Below are positions 7,754 to 14,516 of a DNA stretch of 64,000 nt, in pieces. The first letter of the stretch is position 1. Each line of letters begins with the position of its first letter. The notes under the pieces were generated by a model that worked only from the letters and a program-made list of their open reading frames with translations, made no database searches and was not told the origin of the DNA. Made by a program: the position numbers and the translations under genes. Source of the DNA: Prolixibacter sp. SD074 (lineage in GTDB: Bacteria > Bacteroidota > Bacteroidia > Bacteroidales > Prolixibacteraceae). Location: positions 1,975,001 to 2,039,000 of the forward strand of contig NZ_BLAW01000001.1 in the NCBI RefSeq assembly GCF_009617895.1, read 5' to 3'.

Positions 7754-7951
7754 TTATCTCCCAATTTTTGGTATAAATCCACTTTTCAATCGTTCTCCAC
7801 GGCCTTTACCTCCACCGCTTTTTCGGCGTTTGCCAAGGCCGGTACCGAGTTTATTATCTCCGGACAATTCTTCCGGTTCCTTACAACGCCCCAGTTTTCG
7901 TCCTGTCTTCGGACCATTTCCTTCCGGGCCTTTTCCGTTTAATTGTGGCAT
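7754..7951 (-). CDS. Small basic protein, DUF5320-like
   Basis: 65 residues, MPQLNGKGPEGNGPKTGRKLGRC at the N-terminus, so the same signature as the following gene (GPxGxGPxTGRxxGxC). The second half is rich in Lys, Gly and Arg but less repetitive. The two genes are tandem duplicates that have diverged. Spacing of 2 bp downstream and 6 bp upstream places it firmly in the operon between the ORP/NifX-like gene and its sister. Confidence 0.72.
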   Translation of the reverse strand: MPQLNGKGPEGNGPKTGRKLGRCKEPEELSGDNKLGTGLGKRRKSGGGKGRGERLKSGFIPKIGR

Positions 7952-7957
7952 GTCACT

Positions 7958-8272
7958 TTATTTTAGTTGCTGAATAATTTCCTGAATTGTCTGTCCTTCG
8001 TCTTTTAACAAGACCATCTCAACGCCATATTTTTCGAGCAGTTCCTTAGCCTTAGGACCAATGTCTCCGGAAACAATTCGTTTTATTCCCAATTCCAGCA
8101 TCTTGCCGGCAGCATTGGTCCCGGCCCCGCCATGGGCATTCGCTTGCTCATTCGGGATAAAGGATGTCCTTTCCGAATTCTCGTCATAGATGCAGTAATA
8201 AGCTGTTCGCCCAAATCGTTTTTCAAACTGAGCGGTGAGTTCGCTACCTTTAGAAGTTATAACAGTCTTCAT
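7958..8272 (-). CDS. NifX / Orange-Protein-like metal-cluster-binding protein
   Basis: A 104-residue minimal PF02579 protein: MKTVITSKGSELTAQFEKRFGRTAYY, then a Gly/Ala-rich loop NAHGGAGTNAAGKML and GIKRIVSGDIGPKAKELL. The layout matches the single-domain proteins whose best-studied member, Orange Protein from Desulfovibrio, binds a Mo-Cu-S cluster; NifX and NafY domains bind nitrogenase cofactor precursors. No metal ligand can be assigned from sequence alone. It stands directly before the two DUF5320 genes and shares the operon with the two ferredoxin-ATPases, which is the expected ORP partnership. Confidence 0.82.
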   Translation of the reverse strand: MKTVITSKGSELTAQFEKRFGRTAYYCIYDENSERTSFIPNEQANAHGGAGTNAAGKMLELGIKRIVSGDIGPKAKELLEKYGVEMVLLKDEGQTIQEIIQQLK

Positions 8273-8295
8273 AGAGCGTTTTTATCGATTATAGT

Positions 8296-9198
8296 TTATA
8301 GTTCATTGCATAGTGTCTCGTACTTCTCAGCCCCGATGATCTTTTGCTGATAACGCTTGCCGTACATCACAACCGGGTCGTCAAAACCGATTTTCAATAA
8401 TTTTAGTATCACTTTACATCCCGCTGAAAACAGGAAAAAAGTCTCTTTTTGTGTTTCATTGTGCAGTTTCCAAAAATTAGTATGCCCTTTGGAAATTATG
8501 ACATCGGCTTCCCGGTAGGTTTTTCCAAATCCGCTATTGCCAGGCAATTCATTGAAGAAAGAAATGTCTTGTGGAATTCCCTGTACGCGGGCCACACTAT
8601 CAATTCCTGCATGCATCGCGTCGTCAACAGTGGCCTCATTTAGAATTCCCTTTTCCTTGACAGCATAATAAATCTTCGGATGCTGAAACTGCTCCAGCAG
8701 CAACCTGTCAGTTACTATGTCCCCTGCTTTATCGCCAATAAATAATACCATTCCGGCTTTTCTAATCCGGTTAAATAACTTTCCTGAGTCATCAATAACT
8801 GGCCGTAAACGAGCAGCCGATTGTATAGCTATTTTCAGGTTATCAAGCGAACCCTGATGATTCATAACATAGTTACCAGCCAGCGTGTATTGCAGCGCTT
8901 TTTGTAACGGGTTAATTGATTTTGAAATATCATTCCGAATCGTCTCTTCCAACTGCAGAAATTGCTCATTACAATGCATCGAGTCATCTCTAATTGCCTT
9001 TTTCAACCGACATCGCCTTTCAAGCAAATCATCCAGAAAGGAAGGTAATGCAGGTGCCGATTTCAGTTCATTTTCACCACTTGCCATGAAACGTATCAGA
9101 TCCAGTGTAACTTCATCAGCTCGTTCGCTGTTTTGGCAATGTCTTTGAAGTAACTGCTCGGCTTGTTTAACAATACATGTGACGCATTCAGGGAACAT
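8296..9198 (-). CDS. DUF89 (ARMT1-like) family protein
   Basis: A 300-residue protein of the DUF89 metal-dependent phosphatase family. An N-terminal CVTC motif (residues 5-8) typical of the archaeal/bacterial branch is present, then an all-helical segment, and a C-terminal Rossmann-like part with FIGDKAGDIVTD and IISKGHTNFWKL. The metal-binding motif is normally GDNAGEI; here the Asn is Lys and Glu is Asp, so catalysis may be changed. Known relatives hydrolyse sugar phosphates or damaged metabolites. It is the first gene of the long leftward operon; a predicted -7 box and palindromic operator lie 80-120 bp upstream. Confidence 0.8.
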   Translation of the reverse strand: MFPECVTCIVKQAEQLLQRHCQNSERADEVTLDLIRFMASGENELKSAPALPSFLDDLLERRCRLKKAIRDDSMHCNEQFLQLEETIRNDISKSINPLQKALQYTLAGNYVMNHQGSLDNLKIAIQSAARLRPVIDDSGKLFNRIRKAGMVLFIGDKAGDIVTDRLLLEQFQHPKIYYAVKEKGILNEATVDDAMHAGIDSVARVQGIPQDISFFNELPGNSGFGKTYREADVIISKGHTNFWKLHNETQKETFFLFSAGCKVILKLLKIGFDDPVVMYGKRYQQKIIGAEKYETLCNEL

Positions 9199-9278
9199 AA
9201 TTTATTCTATTAATGAAAGCTTTTCATCAAAACATGTCAATTGACTACGTCTTGAATGAAAACCGTTTGTTCATGAAA

Positions 9279-9286
9279 CAAAGGTA
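9279..9286 (-). promoter_or_regulatory. Predicted -7 box TACCTTTG of the DUF89-led operon
   Basis: On the minus strand the sequence reads TACCTTTG, an exact match to the Bacteroidota TAnnTTTG element. It lies 81 bp before the DUF89 start codon. A palindrome begins one base upstream of it, occupying the -33 region. Confidence 0.6.
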
Positions 9287-9287
9287 T

Positions 9288-9319
9288 GAAACTAAATGAA
9301 CAAATGTTCATTTAGTTTC
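9288..9319. promoter_or_regulatory. 32-bp palindromic operator upstream of the DUF89-led operon
   Basis: GAAACTAAATGAACA (9288-9302) and TGTTCATTTAGTTTC (9305-9319) are exact inverted repeats with a 2-base spacer. The core GAACAAATGTTC (9298-9309) recurs in front of the DUF134 gene at 10151-10162 as its exact reverse complement. Distance from core to -7 box is 11 bp in both places. Likely bound by the DUF134 HTH protein (inference). Confidence 0.65.
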
Positions 9320-9510
9320 GTGAATTCGATTAATATATCTTGTTTGCAGACATATTTCGACTGAAATATCTCAGATATGCTTCAATGGTATTTTGAAATG
9401 TAAAATGAAAATTGGTGGGTGGAGTAAGCAGGTAAACCAAATATTCACTGTCCCATATTACTTAATATGACCAATCGGTAAAATGAATCATATCAAGGTA
9501 ACATTCCTGC

Positions 9511-9708
9511 TTATTTCTCTTCCGAATCCTGATTATCGACGAACTTCTTAAGGTAAAGTTGATGATGGTATGAGCCTTCTTTCAACATAATGCGCCCGCA
9601 TTGCGGACATTTTATTTCCCGGCAGGGTATTCCCTTTTTATGCTCCAGACGCAAATCACATTTGACACAAATGCAGTAACCGTTATATTCTTCAGTTTGA
9701 TTATTCAT
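9511..9708 (-). CDS. Small zinc-ribbon protein
   Basis: 65 residues with two cysteine pairs, CICVKC near residue 12 and CPQCG near residue 34, plus CREIKC between them. The spacing fits a zinc ribbon or small rubredoxin-like knuckle. It follows the DUF134 gene by 3 bp and must be co-transcribed with it; such small Cys proteins are frequent companions of DUF134. A regulatory or metal-sensing role together with DUF134 is plausible but unproven. Confidence 0.65.
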   Translation of the reverse strand: MNNQTEEYNGYCICVKCDLRLEHKKGIPCREIKCPQCGRIMLKEGSYHHQLYLKKFVDNQDSEEK

Positions 9709-9711
9709 TGG

Positions 9712-10113
9712 TTATTCAGGGTTTAACGAAATAATATTATCAGAATGGCATCTCCGACAATTATCTATAGGCTTCAGTGTAATCATTACCTCATTGCAAT
9801 TGTTACAGCGAAACCAATAATCATCGGTGAAATAGTTACCTCCCTGAATCAGAATGGCTTTCCCTTCGACAAAGGCAGCCGCAATTGTCTTTCGTGCCCG
9901 ATCGTATATTCGGGTAAAGGTTGGACGGGAAATCCCCATTCGTTCAGCCGCCTCTTCCTGTATCAGATCTTCATAATCGACGAGCCTGATGGCTTCATAT
10001 TCTTCAATAAGTAAAATGCTCGGTTCCAGACTCTTTAGTGGCACACCAAAAGGTTTGAACCCTTCCATTACTGGCGGCATCGTTACGCGTCGACTTCTTT
10101 TTCGATTCGGCAT
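9712..10113 (-). CDS. DUF134 (UPF0251) family DNA-binding protein
   Basis: 133 residues. The N-terminal RRVTMPPVMEGFKPFGVPL is the family hallmark. The centre EYEAIRLVDYEDLIQEEAAERMGISRPTF is a sigma-70 region-4-like helix-turn-helix. The C-terminal part holds a zinc ribbon, CNNCNEV ... CRRC. Family members occur with NifX-like and MinD-type genes and are presumed regulators. A predicted -7 box lies 19-26 bp and a palindrome 38-49 bp before the ATG, so the protein probably regulates itself and, through the identical site at 9298-9309, the downstream operon. Confidence 0.85.
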   Translation of the reverse strand: MPNRKRSRRVTMPPVMEGFKPFGVPLKSLEPSILLIEEYEAIRLVDYEDLIQEEAAERMGISRPTFTRIYDRARKTIAAAFVEGKAILIQGGNYFTDDYWFRCNNCNEVMITLKPIDNCRRCHSDNIISLNPE

Positions 10114-10131
10114 AAAATTGAATTTTCAATA

Positions 10132-10139
10132 CAAAAATA
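10132..10139 (-). promoter_or_regulatory. Predicted -7 box TATTTTTG of the DUF134 gene
   Basis: Minus-strand TATTTTTG matches TAnnTTTG and would give a leader of roughly 13 bases before the ATG at 10113. Confidence 0.55.
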
Positions 10140-10150
10140 CAAAACTTTGT

Positions 10151-10162
10151 GAACATTTGTTC
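10151..10162. promoter_or_regulatory. Palindromic operator GAACATTTGTTC upstream of DUF134
   Basis: The 12-bp sequence is the reverse complement of the core at 9298-9309 and sits at the same 11-bp distance from its -7 box. Only the core is shared; the longer arms of the first site are absent here. Confidence 0.65.
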
Positions 10163-10627
10163 TTTATGGTTTGTCTTTGATCCTGTTTAAACCAAAAAAC
10201 AATGAACAATATGGAAACAAATGCAACTTCAATTTCCCTGACCGAAGGTACTAACTTGCTCGAAAGAGGTGTAGGTAGCCGTCAATGAGTCGGTAGGGAT
10301 GATACTGGATGACGATGTGACTTCTGATAGTGCATAAGGCTTTCCCTGTATATTATAAACAAAAGGAAGGAGCTAATTATCAGCTGCAACACCCCGGCAT
10401 AACACACTTGTAATCTTACGAACAGCCTATAGGCATAGCTATAAAAAACTGCATCGGCACTTGCCATTGCTAAATTTACCAACAAGCAAGATTTACTGCA
10501 TTTGAAATAAAGGTTCAAGGCATAACACCTCAACTTTCGAAGGGTTTCATTCGTTAGCATGTTATCAAACAACCTTGCCGGCGCTTTTTGATGGCATTTG
10601 TCATCTTTCAGCTAATCGGATGGTTGT
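10163..10627. other. Intergenic region between the DUF134 operator and the bisphosphatase promoter
   Basis: No supported gene. A 28-codon plus-strand frame at 10202-10288 starts MNNMETNATSISLTEG and lies divergent from the DUF134 promoter; it could be a tiny gene or the stump of a lost one. A 96-codon minus-strand frame at 10282-10572 has one hydrophobic stretch but no family resemblance. Neither is annotated as real. Confidence 0.35.
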
Positions 10628-10635
10628 TATTTTTG
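10628..10635 (+). promoter_or_regulatory. Predicted -7 box TATTTTTG of the fructose bisphosphatase gene
   Basis: Exact TAnnTTTG match 23 bp before the ATG at 10659. The best upstream TTTG (10597-10600) is farther than usual, so only the -7 part is convincing. Confidence 0.4.
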
Positions 10636-10658
10636 TATCAGACTTCAAATCATATGTA

Positions 10659-12638
10659 ATGAGTAATAACGACAATCTCTCCTTTTCAAGAGAAGAACTG
10701 CAGGACGAAATCAAATACCTGCGCCTGCTATCCGACCGCTTTCAAAACATCCAGGCTGCCAGCACCGAGGTCATCAACCTCGAAGCCATCCTCAATCTTC
10801 CGAAAGGAACCGAGCATTTTTTGAGCGACATACACGGCGAGTACGAAACCTTCAGCCATGTGCTGGCCAACGCATCGGGTGTAGTGCGCAAGAAAATCGA
10901 CGATGTATTCGGCAAGAACATTCTCGAAAAAGACAAGAAAATCCTCGCCACCTTAATATATTATCCCGAAGAAAAGCTCGACCTGATATTAAAGGATGAA
11001 GAGAACCCGGAAGAGTGGTTTACCGTTACCTTGCGCCGGCTCGTGGTGGTAGCGCAGGCGGCAGCATCGAAATATACCCGTTCGAAAGTACGGAAGGCCA
11101 TGCCGCCCGATTTTAGCTACATCATTGACGAGCTGCTGAACGAGAGCGGCGATGACAAGGATAAGTACTTCGAAGGTATTATCAACACCATCATCCGCAT
11201 CGACCGCGCCGAGGCATTTATCATTGCCATTTGCCGGTTTATTCAGCGACTGCTGATTGACCGCCTTCATGTCATCGGCGATATTTTCGACCGGGGACCG
11301 GCGCCCGAAAAAGTGATGGACCGCATCGTGAATTACCATTCGGTCGATATTCAATGGGGAAACCACGATATGCTGTGGATGGGCGCCGCTTCGGGCAACC
11401 GGGCGCTGATTGCCAACATGATCCGGGTTTCGCTCCGGTACAACAACATCGACACACTGGAAGACGCTTACGGAATCAATATGATGCCGCTGGCCACGCT
11501 CGCGCTTCACTCGTACGACAATGACCAGTGCGAACCGTTTATCCCGTTGGTGGTGGAAAAGGGAAAAGACAAGGACCTGGTCAAGAAAATGCACAAGGCC
11601 ATTTCCATCATCCAGTTTAAACTGGAAGGACAAATCATTGAGCGCAACCCGCAATTCGACATGCGCGACCGGTTGTTGCTCGACAAGGTCGATTACGAAA
11701 AGGGAACCATCCGGATTGGCAACAAAACCTACAAATTGCTCGACAAGAATTTCCCAACCATCGATCCGAAAAATCCCTATCAACTGAATGAGGAAGAAGC
11801 AGCGGTAATCGACAAGCTGGCCAACAGCATTAAAAACAGCAGCCGCTTGCAGAAGCATATTGCGTTTTTAATCTCTCATGGCAGTATGTATCTCTCCTTT
11901 AACGATAACCTGATGTACCATGGTTGCATTCCGTTGACAAAGAAAGGTGATTTTGCTTCGCTGGAAATCGAAGGAACTTCTTACTCGGGTAAGGCCCTTT
12001 GCGACCACTTCGACCGAATGGCCCGGAAAGCTTACCAGTTCCGTTTTCAACGCAAGTACGAACCCATCAGCGATTACATGTGGTACCTCTGGTGCGGCGC
12101 TTCTTCTCCCCTTTTCGGGAAAACGAAAATGGCCACATTCGAACGTTATTTCCTGTCGGAGAAAGAGACACATGCCGAAGGAAAGAATTCCTACTACTCG
12201 CTGGTTTATGACGGAGAAGAGTACTGCGACAAAATACTGAATGAGTTCGGTATCGGCGGGCCTAATTCGCACATCATCAACGGGCATGTGCCGGTGCAGG
12301 TAAAGAAAGGCGAAACACCTATTAAAGCCGGGGGCAAACTGTTCGTCATCGATGGCGGCATGTCGAAACCGTACCAAAAAGTCACCGGGGTAGCGGGCTA
12401 TACACTTATCTATAATTCCTACGGTTTGGTACTGGTCGAGCACGAACACTTCGATTCAAGGCAAATTGCCATCCAGGAAGAGAAGGACATTATCTCGAAA
12501 CGAATTTACATTGAGGCCAGTGCCCAGCGCATGCGGGTAAGAGAAACCGATATCGGTAAAAGCTTGCTGGCGCAAATCGAGGACCTACATAAACTCCTCG
12601 CCGCATATAAACGCGGCTTGATTAAGGAACGGTTCTGA
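10659..12638 (+). CDS. fbp: Fructose-1,6-bisphosphatase, class III
   Basis: A 659-residue class III (FBPase_2) enzyme that hydrolyses fructose-1,6-bisphosphate to fructose-6-phosphate in gluconeogenesis. It has a calcineurin-like metallophosphatase core: LSDIHGEYE near residue 51, GDIFDRGPAPE near 205, WGNHDMLW near 230, a later SHGSMYLS and the C-terminal INGHVPVQVKKGETP. I chose ATG 10659 (MSNNDNLSFSREEL) rather than the upstream TTG at 10575 because it follows a -7 box and gives the usual length. The gene stands alone and is followed by a strong terminator. Confidence 0.93.
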   Translation: MSNNDNLSFSREELQDEIKYLRLLSDRFQNIQAASTEVINLEAILNLPKGTEHFLSDIHGEYETFSHVLANASGVVRKKIDDVFGKNILEKDKKILATLIYYPEEKLDLILKDEENPEEWFTVTLRRLVVVAQAAASKYTRSKVRKAMPPDFSYIIDELLNESGDDKDKYFEGIINTIIRIDRAEAFIIAICRFIQRLLIDRLHVIGDIFDRGPAPEKVMDRIVNYHSVDIQWGNHDMLWMGAASGNRALIANMIRVSLRYNNIDTLEDAYGINMMPLATLALHSYDNDQCEPFIPLVVEKGKDKDLVKKMHKAISIIQFKLEGQIIERNPQFDMRDRLLLDKVDYEKGTIRIGNKTYKLLDKNFPTIDPKNPYQLNEEEAAVIDKLANSIKNSSRLQKHIAFLISHGSMYLSFNDNLMYHGCIPLTKKGDFASLEIEGTSYSGKALCDHFDRMARKAYQFRFQRKYEPISDYMWYLWCGASSPLFGKTKMATFERYFLSEKETHAEGKNSYYSLVYDGEEYCDKILNEFGIGGPNSHIINGHVPVQVKKGETPIKAGGKLFVIDGGMSKPYQKVTGVAGYTLIYNSYGLVLVEHEHFDSRQIAIQEEKDIISKRIYIEASAQRMRVRETDIGKSLLAQIEDLHKLLAAYKRGLIKERF

Positions 12639-12697
12639 CAAAAATAAAGGAGACTGGCGGGTCTCCCGTTAACGTGTGAATACACATAAATTTCTCA

Positions 12698-12717
12698 GGG
12701 GGCTTTGCCCCCTTTTT
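12698..12717 (+). terminator. Rho-independent terminator after fbp
   Basis: GGGGGC-TTT-GCCCCC stem followed at once by TTTTT, 60 bp after the fbp stop. The stem also resembles the G/C-rich REP hairpins of this genome. Confidence 0.7.
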
Positions 12718-12734
12718 ATTGAGTCATTGAATAT

Positions 12735-13090
12735 GGTGGACTCCCTTCAGGCTTCTCTTTATTTTATATCGTCTTCAACCTGGGGGCGATGCCCCCAGCT
12801 TCGGCGTATCAGGCTTTCAGCCTGTTTGAAGTAGACCATGAACCAATGAAAAATTCACCAATACGACTTCTTCAGAGCCTGGATAGCTCCAATTCTGCAG
12901 CTTCGCCGTATCAGGCTTTCAGCCTGTCTAGGACAGGCACCCTGTTTGGAGCAATGCTATTAATTAATTGAAAAACGGCCCCAGATGGCAATACCGGAGC
13001 CTGAAGGGCTCCTGCGCCATAGCTTGGGGCATCGCCCCAAGAGAATGAACCAACCAGAATCCACCAGCCTGAAGGGCTGGCACGAAATTC
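12735..13090. repeat. Cluster of REP-like palindromes
   Basis: The convergent gap between fbp and the esterase is filled with short palindromes: CCCTTCAGG at 12744, GGGGGCGATGCCCCC at 12782, CAGGCTTTCAGCCTG at about 12808 and again at about 12912, GAGCCTGAAGGGCTC at about 13001, CTTGGGGCATCGCCCCAAG at about 13023 and CAGCCTGAAGGGCTG at about 13066. The elements near the left are in one orientation and those near the right are their complements. The same elements flank the transposase gene at 22.9-23.3 kb. Confidence 0.75.
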
Positions 13091-13108
13091 TTTATTCCCA
13101 AACCCCAC

Positions 13109-14215
13109 TTATTCGTTCAGCAGTTGCTTAAAGAACGGCACCAGTTCACCGGCCATCTTCGCCTGATCGTCCTTGTCAGGATGACCACCACAACCGTGTC
13201 CCTGAATATCGTGAAATTCAAAAACCCGGATGGGTTGGGCTACCGGTTGCTCATTAAAATGACCAGCTACCTTGTGCAGGCAATCCATTAACACAGCATT
13301 CTTTGTTGAATCCAAAATCGGGCTGTTCAGCAGGGCCACCTGTACGTCGGGATAGTATTTGTAAATCGTATCGACGAAGGAGATGTAATGGTTGACAAAC
13401 ATTTCCGGACTGAATGGCTTTCGCACATGGATGCTGTCACCTTCCGACATATCGTTCGTGCCCAGACAAATGCTCACCACATCGGGCCGGAAGCGGGAGA
13501 AATCCCATTTCTTCGACTTGTCAGTATTCAGGTACCGGTTGCCGTACACTTCCGGCATCGACGGGCCGTTCATGTTCCAGGTACGGTAAATCCCGATACC
13601 GGAAACCGAACTCAGCATAAACTGGGTGTGCACCGCACGCGCCACTCGCGGACCATAAGCCCAGTACGAATTGTGCTGGTCCTGGTACTCACCACTGCCG
13701 CAAGGAATCAGTTTCCAGTCGATGCCCACACCGCAGGTAATGGAGTTGCCAATGAATTCGATTTTCTTCTCGGGAAGTGCCGGGGGAAGCAGCAAATTAT
13801 CGACCTCCGCACCTCCGAAGATGATATCTCCTATCATCGATTCGGTCGATTTGTATACGGTCACCGTGTGCTCCTTTGCCTTCCCTGTCACCGGAATATG
13901 GTACCAGATAGCGGTGTCGGAAGCAATCTTCACTTTGGTCAGGTAAACACTATCGACAGCAATGGACACATAATTATAATCCGAACCGTTTTTCCCGATT
14001 TTCAATGATACGTTACAGGAATCGCCGGTAAAACGCAGCGTAACCGACGCCGCCGAACCTATCAATACCACATTACCGTCACTCAGCCGGTCGGTCCTTC
14101 CCGCGTACTGAAAGTTTTCATTATCCGGAGTAAAAATCTTCAGGGTATGCTGTTGGCATCCGTTGGAGAAAATCGCTAAAGCCATCATCAACAGAACTAT
14201 TGTTGTTTGTCTCAT
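13109..14215 (-). CDS. SGNH/GDSL-type carbohydrate esterase lipoprotein (CE2-like)
   Basis: 368 residues with a lipoprotein-type signal (LMMALAIFSNGC, Cys at about 20), so probably anchored in a membrane. Residues ~25-130 form a beta-sandwich-like N-domain as in CE2 acetylxylan/glucomannan esterases. The SGNH core has block I EFIGNSITCGVG (nucleophile Ser), block III CLGTNDMS and block V with HGCGGHPDKDDQ (catalytic His). These enzymes remove acetyl groups from plant polysaccharides. It is a single gene with REP palindromes downstream. No polysaccharide-utilisation genes are adjacent. Confidence 0.82.
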   Translation of the reverse strand: MRQTTIVLLMMALAIFSNGCQQHTLKIFTPDNENFQYAGRTDRLSDGNVVLIGSAASVTLRFTGDSCNVSLKIGKNGSDYNYVSIAVDSVYLTKVKIASDTAIWYHIPVTGKAKEHTVTVYKSTESMIGDIIFGGAEVDNLLLPPALPEKKIEFIGNSITCGVGIDWKLIPCGSGEYQDQHNSYWAYGPRVARAVHTQFMLSSVSGIGIYRTWNMNGPSMPEVYGNRYLNTDKSKKWDFSRFRPDVVSICLGTNDMSEGDSIHVRKPFSPEMFVNHYISFVDTIYKYYPDVQVALLNSPILDSTKNAVLMDCLHKVAGHFNEQPVAQPIRVFEFHDIQGHGCGGHPDKDDQAKMAGELVPFFKQLLNE

Positions 14216-14295
14216 CGAAAATCGGTTTTATGTTGTCATTCCTACAAAAAGGTGGTGTAAAATAGGGAAAATACTGAATTAAAAATGGAAGGTGA

Positions 14296-14511
14296 TTAGT
14301 TATCATTCTTTTGTTTGATCTCGTTAGTCTTTCTCGAATTTCCAGTATTGATAATCTTTTTCCAGGTAAATGTCATTAGCGCTAGGAGTAATGCCAACGT
14401 AAAAATACCACCACCATTTTTCCATCCAAGCCATACGCCAATTATTGAGTAAATTACTAATTCAATGAAGCACGCCATAAAGGCCAACATATAAACGACA
14501 AATTTCTCCAT
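14296..14511 (-). CDS. Small two-helix membrane protein of unknown function
   Basis: 71 residues: helix 1 VYMLAFMACFIELVIYSIIGVWLG, helix 2 GIFTLALLLALMTFTW, then a polar, Lys/Asn-rich tail. It starts 5 bp after the stop of the 387-residue secreted protein and is probably co-transcribed. I recognise no family. It is AT-rich compared with the esterase gene next to it. Confidence 0.5.
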   Translation of the reverse strand: MEKFVVYMLAFMACFIELVIYSIIGVWLGWKNGGGIFTLALLLALMTFTWKKIINTGNSRKTNEIKQKNDN

Positions 14512-14516
14512 AATTT

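Larger units (their letters stand above)
9199..9510. other. Regulatory intergenic region before the DUF89-led operon
   Basis: About 310 bp without a gene. It contains the -7 box and large palindrome described separately, plus a nearly palindromic TTTGTTCATGAAACAAA at 9265-9281 that overlaps the -7 box. The left part of the gap (9330-9510) shows nothing I recognise. Confidence 0.5.

Noticed and set aside
1925-10113. Reading the NifX/MinD genes as part of a nitrogen-fixation cluster
   Set aside because: No nifHDK, nifE/N or complete NifB is present; the gene set fits ORP-type loci better.
10282-10572. A 96-codon minus-strand frame before fbp
   Set aside because: One hydrophobic segment but no family, no promoter and irregular composition; more likely chance.
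10989-11858. A 289-codon minus-strand frame inside fbp
   Set aside because: Antisense to conserved metallophosphatase motifs; no start signal or family resemblance.
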